A stretch of DNA of 16,174 nt from CAZAYB01 sp964489215 (lineage in GTDB: Bacteria > Planctomycetota > Phycisphaerae > Sedimentisphaerales > Anaerohalosphaeraceae). Position 1 is the first letter of the stretch; the number at the start of each line of letters is the position of its first letter. The notes under the pieces are model-generated. The model was not told the DNA's origin. It was given only the letters and a program-made list of their open reading frames with translations, and ran no database searches. The stretch lies in NCBI GenBank assembly GCA_964489215.1, contig CAZAYB010000039.1:1-16174 (forward strand), written 5' to 3'. The translations under genes were made by a program, and so were the position numbers. Shown here piece after piece: positions 7,496 to 14,493 of this stretch.

Positions 7496-8407
7496 TTACT
7501 TCTTCTTGCTTTTGGTCTTGCTGGCGGTCTTTCTTGTTTTTTTACTGGTCTTTTTTTTAGTTTTCTTTTTCGTCTTTGTCTTCGACTTAGCCTTCTTTTT
7601 CGTCTTCTTCTTGGATTTAGCAGCTGTCTTCTTCCTTGCAGTCTTTTTACTGGCCTTAGTCGAAACCTTTTTACTGGTCTTTTTAGCTGTCTTCTTCTTA
7701 GTTTTTTTTGCCGTCTTCTTTTTCGTCGATTTCCTGCTTGTCTTTTTCTTACTGCTTTTCTTACCAGAGACCTTACTGACCTCTCGCTTAACGCTTACAT
7801 ACTCTTCGCTCGCCAGACGTACCACCGTATAGAATCTGTAAGCATCCTTTGCGGATATCAGCCTTTCCAGAAAGCCGCATATCTCACTGTCATCAGCCTG
7901 GGGATTGACAAGCTTCTCATTGCGCATATACTCAAGCATTATCGAATTCATTGGAACTGCATGACCGTCAAAGATCGTAAGAAGGCAAAAGCTGCCCACA
8001 AAAAAATCCTCACCCCACATCTTCTCCATCTTCTTGCGGACTTCACGCTTGCCAAGCTCAAAAAGTTCATCAATATTCAGACAGTCATAAGTCGAAAATA
8101 TTGCGTTAAGCTTATCGCTCAGCGATGCAGCTATCTTCCTGCCCGTCTTATCCCCAACTTTACTGCCAAGCTGCTCGATTATTTCTTCTTTCCTCGCTAC
8201 TCTAAGATCATTAAAGTCTACAAAATGACTTTTTATCTTATTCAGCGCCTTCTGGCAATCCTCAAAAGGTATATATTCATTAAGGCTCGCCATGATCACC
8301 ATTTCTATAGGATCTTCGGACTTGAACTGTTCAACCGCTGAATAACGTTCTTTCAGTGAACGGAAAAGTTCCTTTACTTTAGGACTGTATTTTTTACTGT
8401 TTTTCAT
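7496..8407 (-). CDS. HhH-GPD-like helical protein with histone-H1-like Lys-rich tail
   Basis: The 303-residue product has two parts. Residues 1-200 are helical and follow the spacing of endonuclease III-type DNA glycosylases: DPIEMVIMASLNEY (32-45) matches the first core helices, and KREVRKKMEKMWGEDFFVG then HAVPMNSIMLEYMR (120-162) matches the HhH and catalytic-loop region. The lysine of the HhH hairpin and the aspartate of the VDTH motif are not kept (Pro152 stands near the Asp position), and there is no Cys cluster for an iron-sulphur centre. Residues about 207-303 are almost only Lys, Thr, Ser, Ala and Arg, like histone H1 and the bacterial H1-like tails. A structural nucleoid or DNA-binding role is more likely than an enzyme. 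No strong Shine-Dalgarno precedes the ATG. It lies 56 nt after rbfA in the same orientation. The tail is certain; the glycosylase-fold assignment is by pattern only. Confidence 0.65.
   Translation of the reverse strand: MKNSKKYSPKVKELFRSLKERYSAVEQFKSEDPIEMVIMASLNEYIPFEDCQKALNKIKSHFVDFNDLRVARKEEIIEQLGSKVGDKTGRKIAASLSDKLNAIFSTYDCLNIDELFELGKREVRKKMEKMWGEDFFVGSFCLLTIFDGHAVPMNSIMLEYMRNEKLVNPQADDSEICGFLERLISAKDAYRFYTVVRLASEEYVSVKREVSKVSGKKSSKKKTSRKSTKKKTAKKTKKKTAKKTSKKVSTKASKKTARKKTAAKSKKKTKKKAKSKTKTKKKTKKKTSKKTRKTASKTKSKKK
7499..7789 (-). repeat. Low-complexity AAG/AAA/ACN codon tract encoding the Lys-rich tail
   Basis: The last 97 codons of the H1-like gene are built from irregular short units such as KKTKKKTAKK and SKKKTKKKAK. 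The tract is strongly purine-rich on the coding strand. Such tracts expand and contract easily, so tail length may vary between strains, and read errors would most likely fall here. Confidence 0.7.
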
Positions 8408-8463
8408 TTTCTGTCACACTATTAAAAAGCCTCTCCCGTCCCTGGCTCTTGCTCTGGCACGCG

Positions 8464-8847
8464 TCACGGCCGCGCATCATCAGAGTCATCCGATTCAAGT
8501 TCCCCGCTCACCTCTTCGATTATTTCAAGAGTCTCAATTGTCTTTTTGACCTTATCATCGAGATGAAAATTCAAACGCGGACAATAACGCAGACTCACCC
8601 TATCTCCTGTTTCCTTGCGGATATGTCTGCCCGCATGAACTATCGCATCAAACGAAAGCTTACGCTCCTGGTCATTATCCGCAAGTATACTCAGATAAAC
8701 TTCCGCATTCTTAAGGTCAGGGCTCATCTCAACTCGAGTTACGCTTATAAAGCCCTTTATACGAGGATCGCTCAGATCTCGAATAAAAACATCACTTACT
8801 GCTTCCTTAATTATACGCGATACTTTTTCCTGCCTTATAGATGCCAT
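8464..8847 (-). CDS. rbfA: 30S ribosome-binding factor A
   Basis: RbfA binds the immature 30S subunit and supports 16S rRNA 5'-end maturation, notably at low temperature. The 127-residue product has the family start (MASIRQEKVSRIIKEAVSDV), the DPRIKGFISVTRVEMSPDL core with the KH-like fold, and the LRYCPRLNFHLDD motif near residues 86-98. An acidic C-terminal tail follows. The ATG at 8847 is 16 nt from the infB stop and lacks a clear Shine-Dalgarno, so translational coupling to infB is plausible. The infB-rbfA order is conserved widely in bacteria. Confidence 0.95.
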   Translation of the reverse strand: MASIRQEKVSRIIKEAVSDVFIRDLSDPRIKGFISVTRVEMSPDLKNAEVYLSILADNDQERKLSFDAIVHAGRHIRKETGDRVSLRYCPRLNFHLDDKVKKTIETLEIIEEVSGELESDDSDDARP

Positions 8848-8863
8848 AAAAAAACCGGTTCAT

Positions 8864-11449
8864 TTAATCTATTGTTCGTGCAACTTCCTTGATCTCATAA
8901 GCCTCGATAACATCACCTATCTTGATATCATCGAAATTAGCAACCTTAACTCCGCACTCCAGTCCGGACTTAACCTCTCGAACATCATCCTTAAAGTGCT
9001 TAAGACTTTCTATAGTGCAGGAATCTTTTATAACGATATTATCCCGTATAAGGCGAAGTTTATTTCTCCTTGTTATGCTCCCGCTCTTAACAAAACAGCC
9101 CGCAATTGTGCCCACACCGCTAACCTTGAAAGTATTTCTCACCTCAAGTGTCGCCACAGTTTCTTCTGTAATATCAGGCTCCAGCATACCGCTCATTGCG
9201 TTCTTGACATCCTCGGTTATCTTATAGATCACATTATAAAGACGAATATCTATGCCCTTGGACTCCGCAAGGCTCCTGACATGTTCATCAGGCACTACAT
9301 TGAAACCGATTATAATCGCGCTGGACGCTTCAGACAGCACAACATCACCTTCAGTTATACCGCCAACTGCCGCATGAAGTATCTTTATCTTGACCTCTTC
9401 GGTGCTCAGGTCTGTCAGATATTTAATCAGAACATCCACAGAGCCCTGCACATCTCCGCGGATAATCAGATTAAGCTCCTTGACATTACCTGCTTCAATC
9501 TCACTGAACAGGTTGTCAAGACTTATCTGGTTACGTTTGGCAAGCGACTCTTCCCTCTCCATAGCAACAAGCTCCTCAGCTGCCTGCTTAGCTCGGTTAA
9601 GATCGCTCATACAGAAAAATCTGTCACCCGCCTGAGGAACATCGCTAAGGCCGCTTATCTCTACTGGATCGCTGCTGCCCGCTTTTTTAATCGTCTTGCC
9701 CATGCTGTTCTTCATCGTTCGAATCCTGCCGAAACCCTTACCCGCCAAAACCGTATCGCCTTTCTTGATACTGCCTTCCTTGGGCAAAAGTGTAGCCACT
9801 GCTCCCTGAGTCGTCGTCATCTTCGCCTCGATAACCCAGCCGGTCGCAGGTATTTCAGGGTCAGCTTTATACTCCTTAAGGTCTGCAATATAATCAAGAT
9901 GCTCGATCAGATCCTCGATACCCTCTCCGCTTATAGCACTTGTCTTGACTATTTCTGTATTACCTCCCCATTCAGTCGGGGTAAGTTCATGCTCTGCAAG
10001 TTGGCCGTATATGCGGTTTATATCCGTACCCGGAAGGTCGATCTTGTTAATCGCAACTATCATTTCAACCCCTGCTGCCTTGACGTGATGAATCGCCTCG
10101 ACAGTCTGGGGCATTAAGCCGTCATCTGCCGCCACAACAAGCACAACAATATCGGTCATATTTGCACCGCGGGAACGCATTTCCGTAAACGCCTCATGAC
10201 CGGGAGTATCAAGAAAAGTAACCCTCTTGCCGTTAAGCTCTATCTGATAGGCTCCTATGTGCTGAGTTATACCGCCTGCCTCCTGCTCAGCGACACTGCT
10301 CTTGCGGATCTTGTCAAGAAGACTGGTCTTGCCATGGTCGACATGACCGAGCATGGTAACAATTGGTGGTCTGCGGATGAGATTTTTAGACTCCCTGCCG
10401 TCAAATTCCTTTTGTATCTGCTCCATTATCGACTCTTTACGGTCAACAATAAGCTCGGTACCGAATTCCATGCTGATAAGTTCAGCAACATCGGTTGTTA
10501 TCACCTGATTAGCAGTTGCCATAACTCCCTGAGCCATAAGTTTGGCGATTATCTCGCCTGTTCTTACCGCAATAGCTGAAGAAAGGTCCTTTACCGTTAT
10601 AGGCTCACTTATATGCGCCCTTTCAGGGCGTTCAACCTGGTGTTCACCGCTCTTTTTGGTCTCAATCTTTCGAGATGGACGGGACTTAAGGCTCTCCCCT
10701 CGCGCTGCNNNNNNNNNNNNNNNNNNNNNNNNNNNNNNNNNNNNNNNNNNNNNNNNNNNNNNNNNNNNNNNNNNNNNNNNNNNNNNNNNNNNNNNNNNNN
10801 NNNNNNNNCGAGGACGCTTCTTTTCTTCGGGTTCAATCTTCTCAACACGAACCACTTTAGGTCCGCTAAGGGCAGCAGGCTTTGGCTTTTCAAGCTTCGG
10901 ACCTGCAGGAATAATAGATTCATCTTCTTTTTCTTCTGACTTCTTAGGTTTGATAATCCTCGGTTTGGGACGCTCTTTGGGTACTACTTTCCTGGGCCCG
11001 CTGTCTTGATCAGCTGGCTTTTCAGCCTTAGCCTCTTTCTGTTCAGTTTCTGTATCTTCAGCGGCCTCTTGGGACTCTGCTTCCTCGGACCCGGCAGGTG
11101 CCTCAGGCTCTGCAACCATTTCTGATGCCGAAACAGTCTCATCAGACGCTGTCTCAGAAGCCTTAGCATCCGAAGCCGCTTTTTCTGCAGCTTGTTTTGC
11201 CGCTTTTTCCTGGGCTTTCTTCTTCTTGCGAATTCGAGCCTTTTTCAGATCTACCCGTTTAGCTGTTTCGACTGTCGTGGTATGTTCACCCTCACTGAAC
11301 CATTCGCGAATAGTCGCCGCCAGGCCGGCTGAAATCGTGGACATGTGGTTCTTAATGTCAAGACCTTCTGCCTGACATTTTTCCACAATGAACTTGCTCT
11401 TAACACCAAGTTCCTTGGCAAGATTATGTACTCGTAATGTTTTAGCCAT
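8864..11449 (-). CDS. infB: Translation initiation factor IF-2 (contains assembly gap)
   Basis: IF-2 is the GTPase that brings initiator tRNA to the 30S subunit and promotes subunit joining. The product is 861 residues with the gap placeholder. Residues 1-52 form an IF2_N domain. A long charged Ala/Glu/Lys/Pro region (about 55-275) contains the gap (about 214-247), and a second IF2_N-like segment lies at about 284-335. The GTPase domain has GHVDHGKT (368-375), DTPGH (414-418) and NKID (468-471), followed by the beta-barrel domains II-IV. Both sides of the gap are in the same frame with 100 Ns as placed, but true length is unknown. GAGG precedes the ATG. It lies 91 nt after nusA and 16 nt before rbfA, the usual order, and probably shares the nusA transcript. 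Confidence 0.97.
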   Translation of the reverse strand: MAKTLRVHNLAKELGVKSKFIVEKCQAEGLDIKNHMSTISAGLAATIREWFSEGEHTTTVETAKRVDLKKARIRKKKKAQEKAAKQAAEKAASDAKASETASDETVSASEMVAEPEAPAGSEEAESQEAAEDTETEQKEAKAEKPADQDSGPRKVVPKERPKPRIIKPKKSEEKEDESIIPAGPKLEKPKPAALSGPKVVRVEKIEPEEKKRPXXXXXXXXXXXXXXXXXXXXXXXXXXXXXXXXXXAARGESLKSRPSRKIETKKSGEHQVERPERAHISEPITVKDLSSAIAVRTGEIIAKLMAQGVMATANQVITTDVAELISMEFGTELIVDRKESIMEQIQKEFDGRESKNLIRRPPIVTMLGHVDHGKTSLLDKIRKSSVAEQEAGGITQHIGAYQIELNGKRVTFLDTPGHEAFTEMRSRGANMTDIVVLVVAADDGLMPQTVEAIHHVKAAGVEMIVAINKIDLPGTDINRIYGQLAEHELTPTEWGGNTEIVKTSAISGEGIEDLIEHLDYIADLKEYKADPEIPATGWVIEAKMTTTQGAVATLLPKEGSIKKGDTVLAGKGFGRIRTMKNSMGKTIKKAGSSDPVEISGLSDVPQAGDRFFCMSDLNRAKQAAEELVAMEREESLAKRNQISLDNLFSEIEAGNVKELNLIIRGDVQGSVDVLIKYLTDLSTEEVKIKILHAAVGGITEGDVVLSEASSAIIIGFNVVPDEHVRSLAESKGIDIRLYNVIYKITEDVKNAMSGMLEPDITEETVATLEVRNTFKVSGVGTIAGCFVKSGSITRRNKLRLIRDNIVIKDSCTIESLKHFKDDVREVKSGLECGVKVANFDDIKIGDVIEAYEIKEVARTID
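10709..10808. other. Assembly gap of 100 N inside infB
   Basis: Exactly 100 undetermined bases interrupt the variable, low-complexity linker of infB. A round 100 usually marks a scaffold join of unknown size. Flanking coding sequence is GC-rich (AARGES on the 3' side, EEKKRP on the 5' side), so an Arg/Gly- or Pro-rich repeat may be missing. Confidence 0.95.
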
Positions 11450-11540
11450 AAATCCTCTTAAAAAACATATTTACATCAATCTGCCAAAACAGCCGAATTA
11501 AAAAAATTCAATTAAAAACTGTTCAGGCCAAAATTTAATA

Positions 11541-12761
11541 TTACTCGTCTTTGCCCTCAGTTCCCTTACCTTCCTTGAGCATACTCTCTGCCTTGGTAGA
11601 TGCCTCTTCCGCGGCAAGACGCTTTGCAACTTCGCTTGCTGTTGAAATCATATCCCTGGCAACATCTTCTGTCATTCCAAGCTCTTCTATCAATGGCTGT
11701 TCTCCAACCTCTTCAAGATCAAGAACAGAAATAATTCCAAGTGCAAGTAAATTGTCGACAAGACGTTCATCAGCGCCCGAAACTTCCTTAAACGCCTCAG
11801 CAAGACGGTCTACTTCAAGGTTATATTCACTCGGGGTAAGAATGTCTATGTCCCAGCCGGTTAGACGGGCAGCCAGACGGACATTCTGGCCATGCTTTCC
11901 TATTGCCAGCGAAAGCTGGTCGTCGGCAACAACTACCGTAGCCCTGCCAAGCTCAAAACAAAGAGCTATCTCACTTACCTGGGAGGGCATAAGTGCATTG
12001 GCTATAAGAACCTGACTCGAATCTGACCACCTTACTATATCGATTTTCTCGCCGGAAAGTTCATCAACGATATTTTTGATCCTGCTGCCCCGAACTCCGA
12101 CACACGCACCAACTGCGTCTACCTTGTCGTCATTGCTGACAACTGCTATCTTGGTGCGGTAACCTGCCTCGCGGGCAAGAGCCTTGATCTCAATTATATT
12201 CTCTGCTACTTCCGGAACCTCAAGCTCAAAAAGCCTTTTTATAAAATCAGGATGTGTACGGGAAAGAATAATCTTAACCTGGCTGCCTGTCTCGCGAACG
12301 TCAAGTATCATACACCGTATCCGCTCGCCGGGATGATGAGTCTCTCCTGATATCTGTTCAGATTTGGGCATGAAACCCTCAACACGGTTATTAATGCTTA
12401 TGGTCAGGCTCCCGCCTTCATACCTGCCGACCGTGCCGTTAATTATTTCGTATTTACGCTGGGCGTACTCTGCGAAAATACTGTCACGCTCATCTGCCTT
12501 GAGCTTCTGGATCATTACCTGTTTAGCTGTCTGAGCCGGAATCCTGCCAAGTCTGCGGATGTCTATCTGCTGATCGTCCTTAAAAGCCGTGATCGCGCCG
12601 TTGTTCCTGTCAATATACACTGCTATATCCTCACTGCCCTGACCGAAATGCTTGCGGGCAGCTGATATCATAGCAGATTCGAGATCCTGAAATATCGACT
12701 CACGGTCAATGTTCTTGTCGCGGGCAATGTTGTCAACTATTCTCAGTAATTCCTGATTCAT
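11541..12761 (-). CDS. nusA: Transcription termination/antitermination factor NusA
   Basis: NusA binds RNA polymerase and modulates pausing, intrinsic termination and antitermination. From the ATG at 12761 the product is 406 residues. It has an N-terminal polymerase-binding domain (about 1-105), an S1 domain (about 107-168), and two KH domains (GVRG at 222-225 and GKHG at 288-291, the latter in AIGKHGQNVRLAARLTGWDI). One C-terminal helix-hairpin-helix-like repeat (about 333-380) and an acidic tail end it, so it is shorter than the two-repeat gammaproteobacterial form. The frame extends to a GTG at 12806, but that codon lies inside the terminator hairpin; the ATG, with AAGGA upstream, is the sensible start. 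No rimP precedes it. A promoter, structured leader and terminator do, which suggests attenuation, possibly by NusA itself. Confidence 0.95.
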   Translation of the reverse strand: MNQELLRIVDNIARDKNIDRESIFQDLESAMISAARKHFGQGSEDIAVYIDRNNGAITAFKDDQQIDIRRLGRIPAQTAKQVMIQKLKADERDSIFAEYAQRKYEIINGTVGRYEGGSLTISINNRVEGFMPKSEQISGETHHPGERIRCMILDVRETGSQVKIILSRTHPDFIKRLFELEVPEVAENIIEIKALAREAGYRTKIAVVSNDDKVDAVGACVGVRGSRIKNIVDELSGEKIDIVRWSDSSQVLIANALMPSQVSEIALCFELGRATVVVADDQLSLAIGKHGQNVRLAARLTGWDIDILTPSEYNLEVDRLAEAFKEVSGADERLVDNLLALGIISVLDLEEVGEQPLIEELGMTEDVARDMISTASEVAKRLAAEEASTKAESMLKEGKGTEGKDE

Positions 12762-12791
12762 TTTATTAAGATCCTTACAATCTATAAAAAT

Positions 12792-12821
12792 AAAAAAAAG
12801 CGGCACCTTCAGGTAGCCACT
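12792..12821 (-). terminator. Intrinsic terminator just upstream of nusA
   Basis: On the minus strand AGUGGC-U-ACC, loop UGAA, GGU-GCCGCU forms a stem of about nine base pairs with one bulged U. It is followed directly by eight U residues (plus-strand A tract 12792-12799). It ends about 30 nt before the nusA start codon, so transcripts from the upstream promoter must pass it to express nusA-infB-rbfA. Confidence 0.85.
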
Positions 12822-13083
12822 TTATCTTCGCAAAGCCGTATTAAATCAGCCTCTTTAAAAAGGCCGATACTACTTTTATCGCTCAAAACGCCATGCACAC
12901 CCCCTTTGATGCGATAAAAAACTCAGCTTTAGCGACCTGAAGACTCATGCCTGTGCAAAGAGTCTGCTCAACTCCTGCACCAGCCGCTGCGCAGTACCGT
13001 TTAACCCTACGCAAATGCACGGTTTACATTTCCTAAACTTATCATTCTCTTTAACCTCTTTCCATTAATGTTACTGTGCAATT
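12792..13083 (-). ncRNA. Structured leader or small RNA upstream of nusA, about 290 nt
   Basis: Between a consensus promoter and an intrinsic terminator lies a stretch without a convincing reading frame but with many stems. In transcript order these are GUUUA/UAAAC (13034-13038 with 13022-13026), GCGUAG/CUGCGC (13007-13012 with 12989-12994), GUGCA-GAGU/ACUC-UGCAC (12953-12980), UUUUAUCGC-A-UCAAA/UUUGA-GCGAUAAAA (12874-12919, 14 pairs with one bulge), AUCGGCCU/AGGCUGAU (12845-12868) and the terminator. I could not match conserved signatures of tRNA, tmRNA, RNase P RNA, SRP RNA, T-box, SAM, cobalamin or c-di-GMP elements. It is either a free-standing small RNA or a cis-acting attenuator of the nusA operon. 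B. subtilis NusA is known to autoregulate its operon by leader termination, which supports the second reading. Confidence 0.65.
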
Positions 13084-13089
13084 TATGCT

Positions 13090-13117
13090 ATTATATAAGT
13101 GTAAATCATTCTGTCAA
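13090..13117 (-). promoter_or_regulatory. Consensus sigma-70 promoter of the nusA leader
   Basis: On the minus strand TTGACA (13117-13112) and TATAAT (13095-13090) are perfect -35 and -10 hexamers with a 16-bp spacer. Transcription should begin near 13083. The DNA upstream (13118-13254) is AT-rich and holds no gene I can support; part may act as an UP element. Confidence 0.85.
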
Positions 13118-13254
13118 GAACATTAACGTCAATTTCAATAACATCTTTTACATCGGTCATTTTTTTAAAAAATTGCAGCATAACGATATAAATAGCTCAA
13201 AAATATAGCATTATTTAAATAAAAACACTAAAAAGCTCTTTTTATCGGGCTTAT

Positions 13255-13278
13255 AAAAAAACCCGGCCGAAGCCGGGC
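13255..13278 (-). terminator. UUCG-loop intrinsic terminator of the aminotransferase gene
   Basis: The minus strand reads GCCCGGC, loop UUCG, GCCGGGU, followed by a run of U (plus-strand A tract 13255-13261). It lies 38 nt downstream of the aminotransferase stop codon. The plus strand also has an A/T-rich flank, but no plus-strand gene ends here. It insulates the aminotransferase/DUF1015 unit from the nusA promoter. Confidence 0.92.
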
Positions 13279-13315
13279 AAAAAAAAATCTTTGGCAGAGA
13301 TAAAAAAAATACAGA

Positions 13316-14404
13316 TTAACTTATTTCAGCGTCTATCCAGCCGAGAAGCTCCTTGAGATCATCCATTGCAATATCTCCCATATGGGAAATACGGAATGCC
13401 TCTTCCTTTGTTTTACCATAGCCGTTACCAAAAATAGCATTGTGCTTTTCCTGAAGAGTTTTGATAGTCTCAGCCACTTTGATACCCTTTGTGTTGCGAA
13501 TACAGGTAAGAGTGTCAGAAGCGTATTGCTCATCACAGTAAAGGGCAAAATTCCTTTTGGCCCATTCTCGGACGAAATCTGCCATTTTCCTGTGCTTGTC
13601 CCATACATTTTCGATACCCTCTGCTAACAGTCGGGTACACTGATAGTTAAGTGCCATAATATGCGGAATGGCAGGGGTCGTGGGAGTCTGGCTCTTGGCT
13701 GCGCTTTTGGCAAAATTCTGGAAATCAAAATAGTAACCCCTCTGCTCAACGCTTTTGCTCTTTTCAAGGGCTCTGTCGCTGACAACCGCTACCGCAAGTC
13801 CAGGCGGAATGGCAAAAGCCTTTTGTACCGATGCGAAAGTAACATCCCAGCCGAGTTTGTCAAAGTGCATCGGAAGACCGACCATCGCACTTACAGAATC
13901 CACAAAAACAAGAACTTCAGGATATTTTTCCTTCATCATCTCGCTTATTTCGTAAACCGGATTTGTAAGCCCTGTACTGGTTTCGTTATAAACCAAGGTG
14001 ACCGCGGCGTAATTGCCTTTTGAAAGTGCCTCATCTACCATATCAGCGGTTATGGGTTTGCCCCAGTCAACTTTAAGTTCGTCAACATCTCGGCCGCAGC
14101 TTTTGACGACACTTGCCCATTTGTCTGAAAACGCCCCGCAGCAGGTGCTGAGAACCTTTTCGTCAAATTTTACACAGTTACGAATTGCTGCTTCCCAAAT
14201 ACCCGATGCGCTGCTTGTACTGAGGAAGATGTTCTGTTCGGTGAAAAGAATCTTCTTTAGCATATCAACGGTTTCGCCGTGAAGCTGAGAATATTCCTTG
14301 CCTCTATGGCCTAATGTATATTGGCTGAGCTTTTCCAGAACATCGGGCAATACATGAACAGGGCCCGGTATGAACAGTTTCGGCGGATTTTTCCAGTCCG
14401 TCAT
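13316..14404 (-). CDS. Class V PLP aminotransferase (alanine-glyoxylate/serine-pyruvate type)
   Basis: The 362-residue product matches the small class V aminotransferases. It has FIPGPVHVLPDVLEKL at the N-terminus with HRGKEY at 33-38, the cofactor aspartate D169 in VFVDSVSAMVGLP, the Schiff-base lysine K195 in SVQKAFAIPPGLA, and a carboxylate-binding arginine R338 in FRISHMGDI. Enzymes of this group transfer amino groups between alanine or serine and glyoxylate or pyruvate. Some replace SerC as phosphoserine aminotransferase. The DUF1015 gene 89 nt upstream is often found near serine-synthesis genes, so a serine/glycine role is plausible, but no serA is in the window. The ATG at 14404 has GGGAGAG upstream. 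A strong terminator follows the stop. Family is certain, substrate is not. Confidence 0.9.
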   Translation of the reverse strand: MTDWKNPPKLFIPGPVHVLPDVLEKLSQYTLGHRGKEYSQLHGETVDMLKKILFTEQNIFLSTSSASGIWEAAIRNCVKFDEKVLSTCCGAFSDKWASVVKSCGRDVDELKVDWGKPITADMVDEALSKGNYAAVTLVYNETSTGLTNPVYEISEMMKEKYPEVLVFVDSVSAMVGLPMHFDKLGWDVTFASVQKAFAIPPGLAVAVVSDRALEKSKSVEQRGYYFDFQNFAKSAAKSQTPTTPAIPHIMALNYQCTRLLAEGIENVWDKHRKMADFVREWAKRNFALYCDEQYASDTLTCIRNTKGIKVAETIKTLQEKHNAIFGNGYGKTKEEAFRISHMGDIAMDDLKELLGWIDAEIS

Positions 14405-14438
14405 TTTATCTCTCCCTACAAACTAAACAAAATTTACA

Positions 14439-14469
14439 GTTATAATTATTCTCAGGACCAAAGGGTCAA
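14439..14469 (-). promoter_or_regulatory. Possible promoter of the aminotransferase gene
   Basis: On the minus strand TTGACC (14469-14464) could be a -35. It is followed by TATAAC (14444-14439) at a long 19-bp spacing or by AATTAT (14447-14442) at 16 bp. GACC-AAAG-GGTC (14456-14467) forms a small inverted repeat over the -35. The match is imperfect and read-through from the DUF1015 gene is equally possible. Confidence 0.35.
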
Positions 14470-14493
14470 AAATTGCAGTATACATAAATTATT

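Noticed and set aside
7506..7832. Plus-strand frame encoding an almost pure Phe/Leu/Val protein
   Set aside because: It is the antisense image of the Lys-rich tail (AAG/AAA read backwards gives CTT/TTT), not a membrane protein.
8996..10117. Open frame of 373 codons on the plus strand, opposite infB
   Set aside because: It lies wholly antisense to well-conserved IF-2 domains, has no ribosome site, and its protein shows no domain-like pattern.
12762..12806. Longer NusA starting at GTG 12806
   Set aside because: The GTG and following codons lie in the terminator stem and U tract; the ATG at 12761 with AAGGA matches the normal NusA N-terminus.
12900..13065. Short frames in the nusA leader, such as a 12-codon ATG frame beginning near 13046, as a leader peptide
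   Set aside because: Ribosome sites are weak or badly spaced and no run of a regulatory amino acid is visible.
12792..13083. Known RNA classes (tmRNA, RNase P, SRP, 6S, T-box, tRNA-fMet as in the E. coli nusA operon)
   Set aside because: None of the conserved cores I could look for by eye is present; a covariance-model search would be decisive.
14405..14493. Replication origin at the G/C bias switch
   Set aside because: No DnaA boxes (TTATNCACA) or dnaA/dnaN genes are seen here, so only the skew change is reported.
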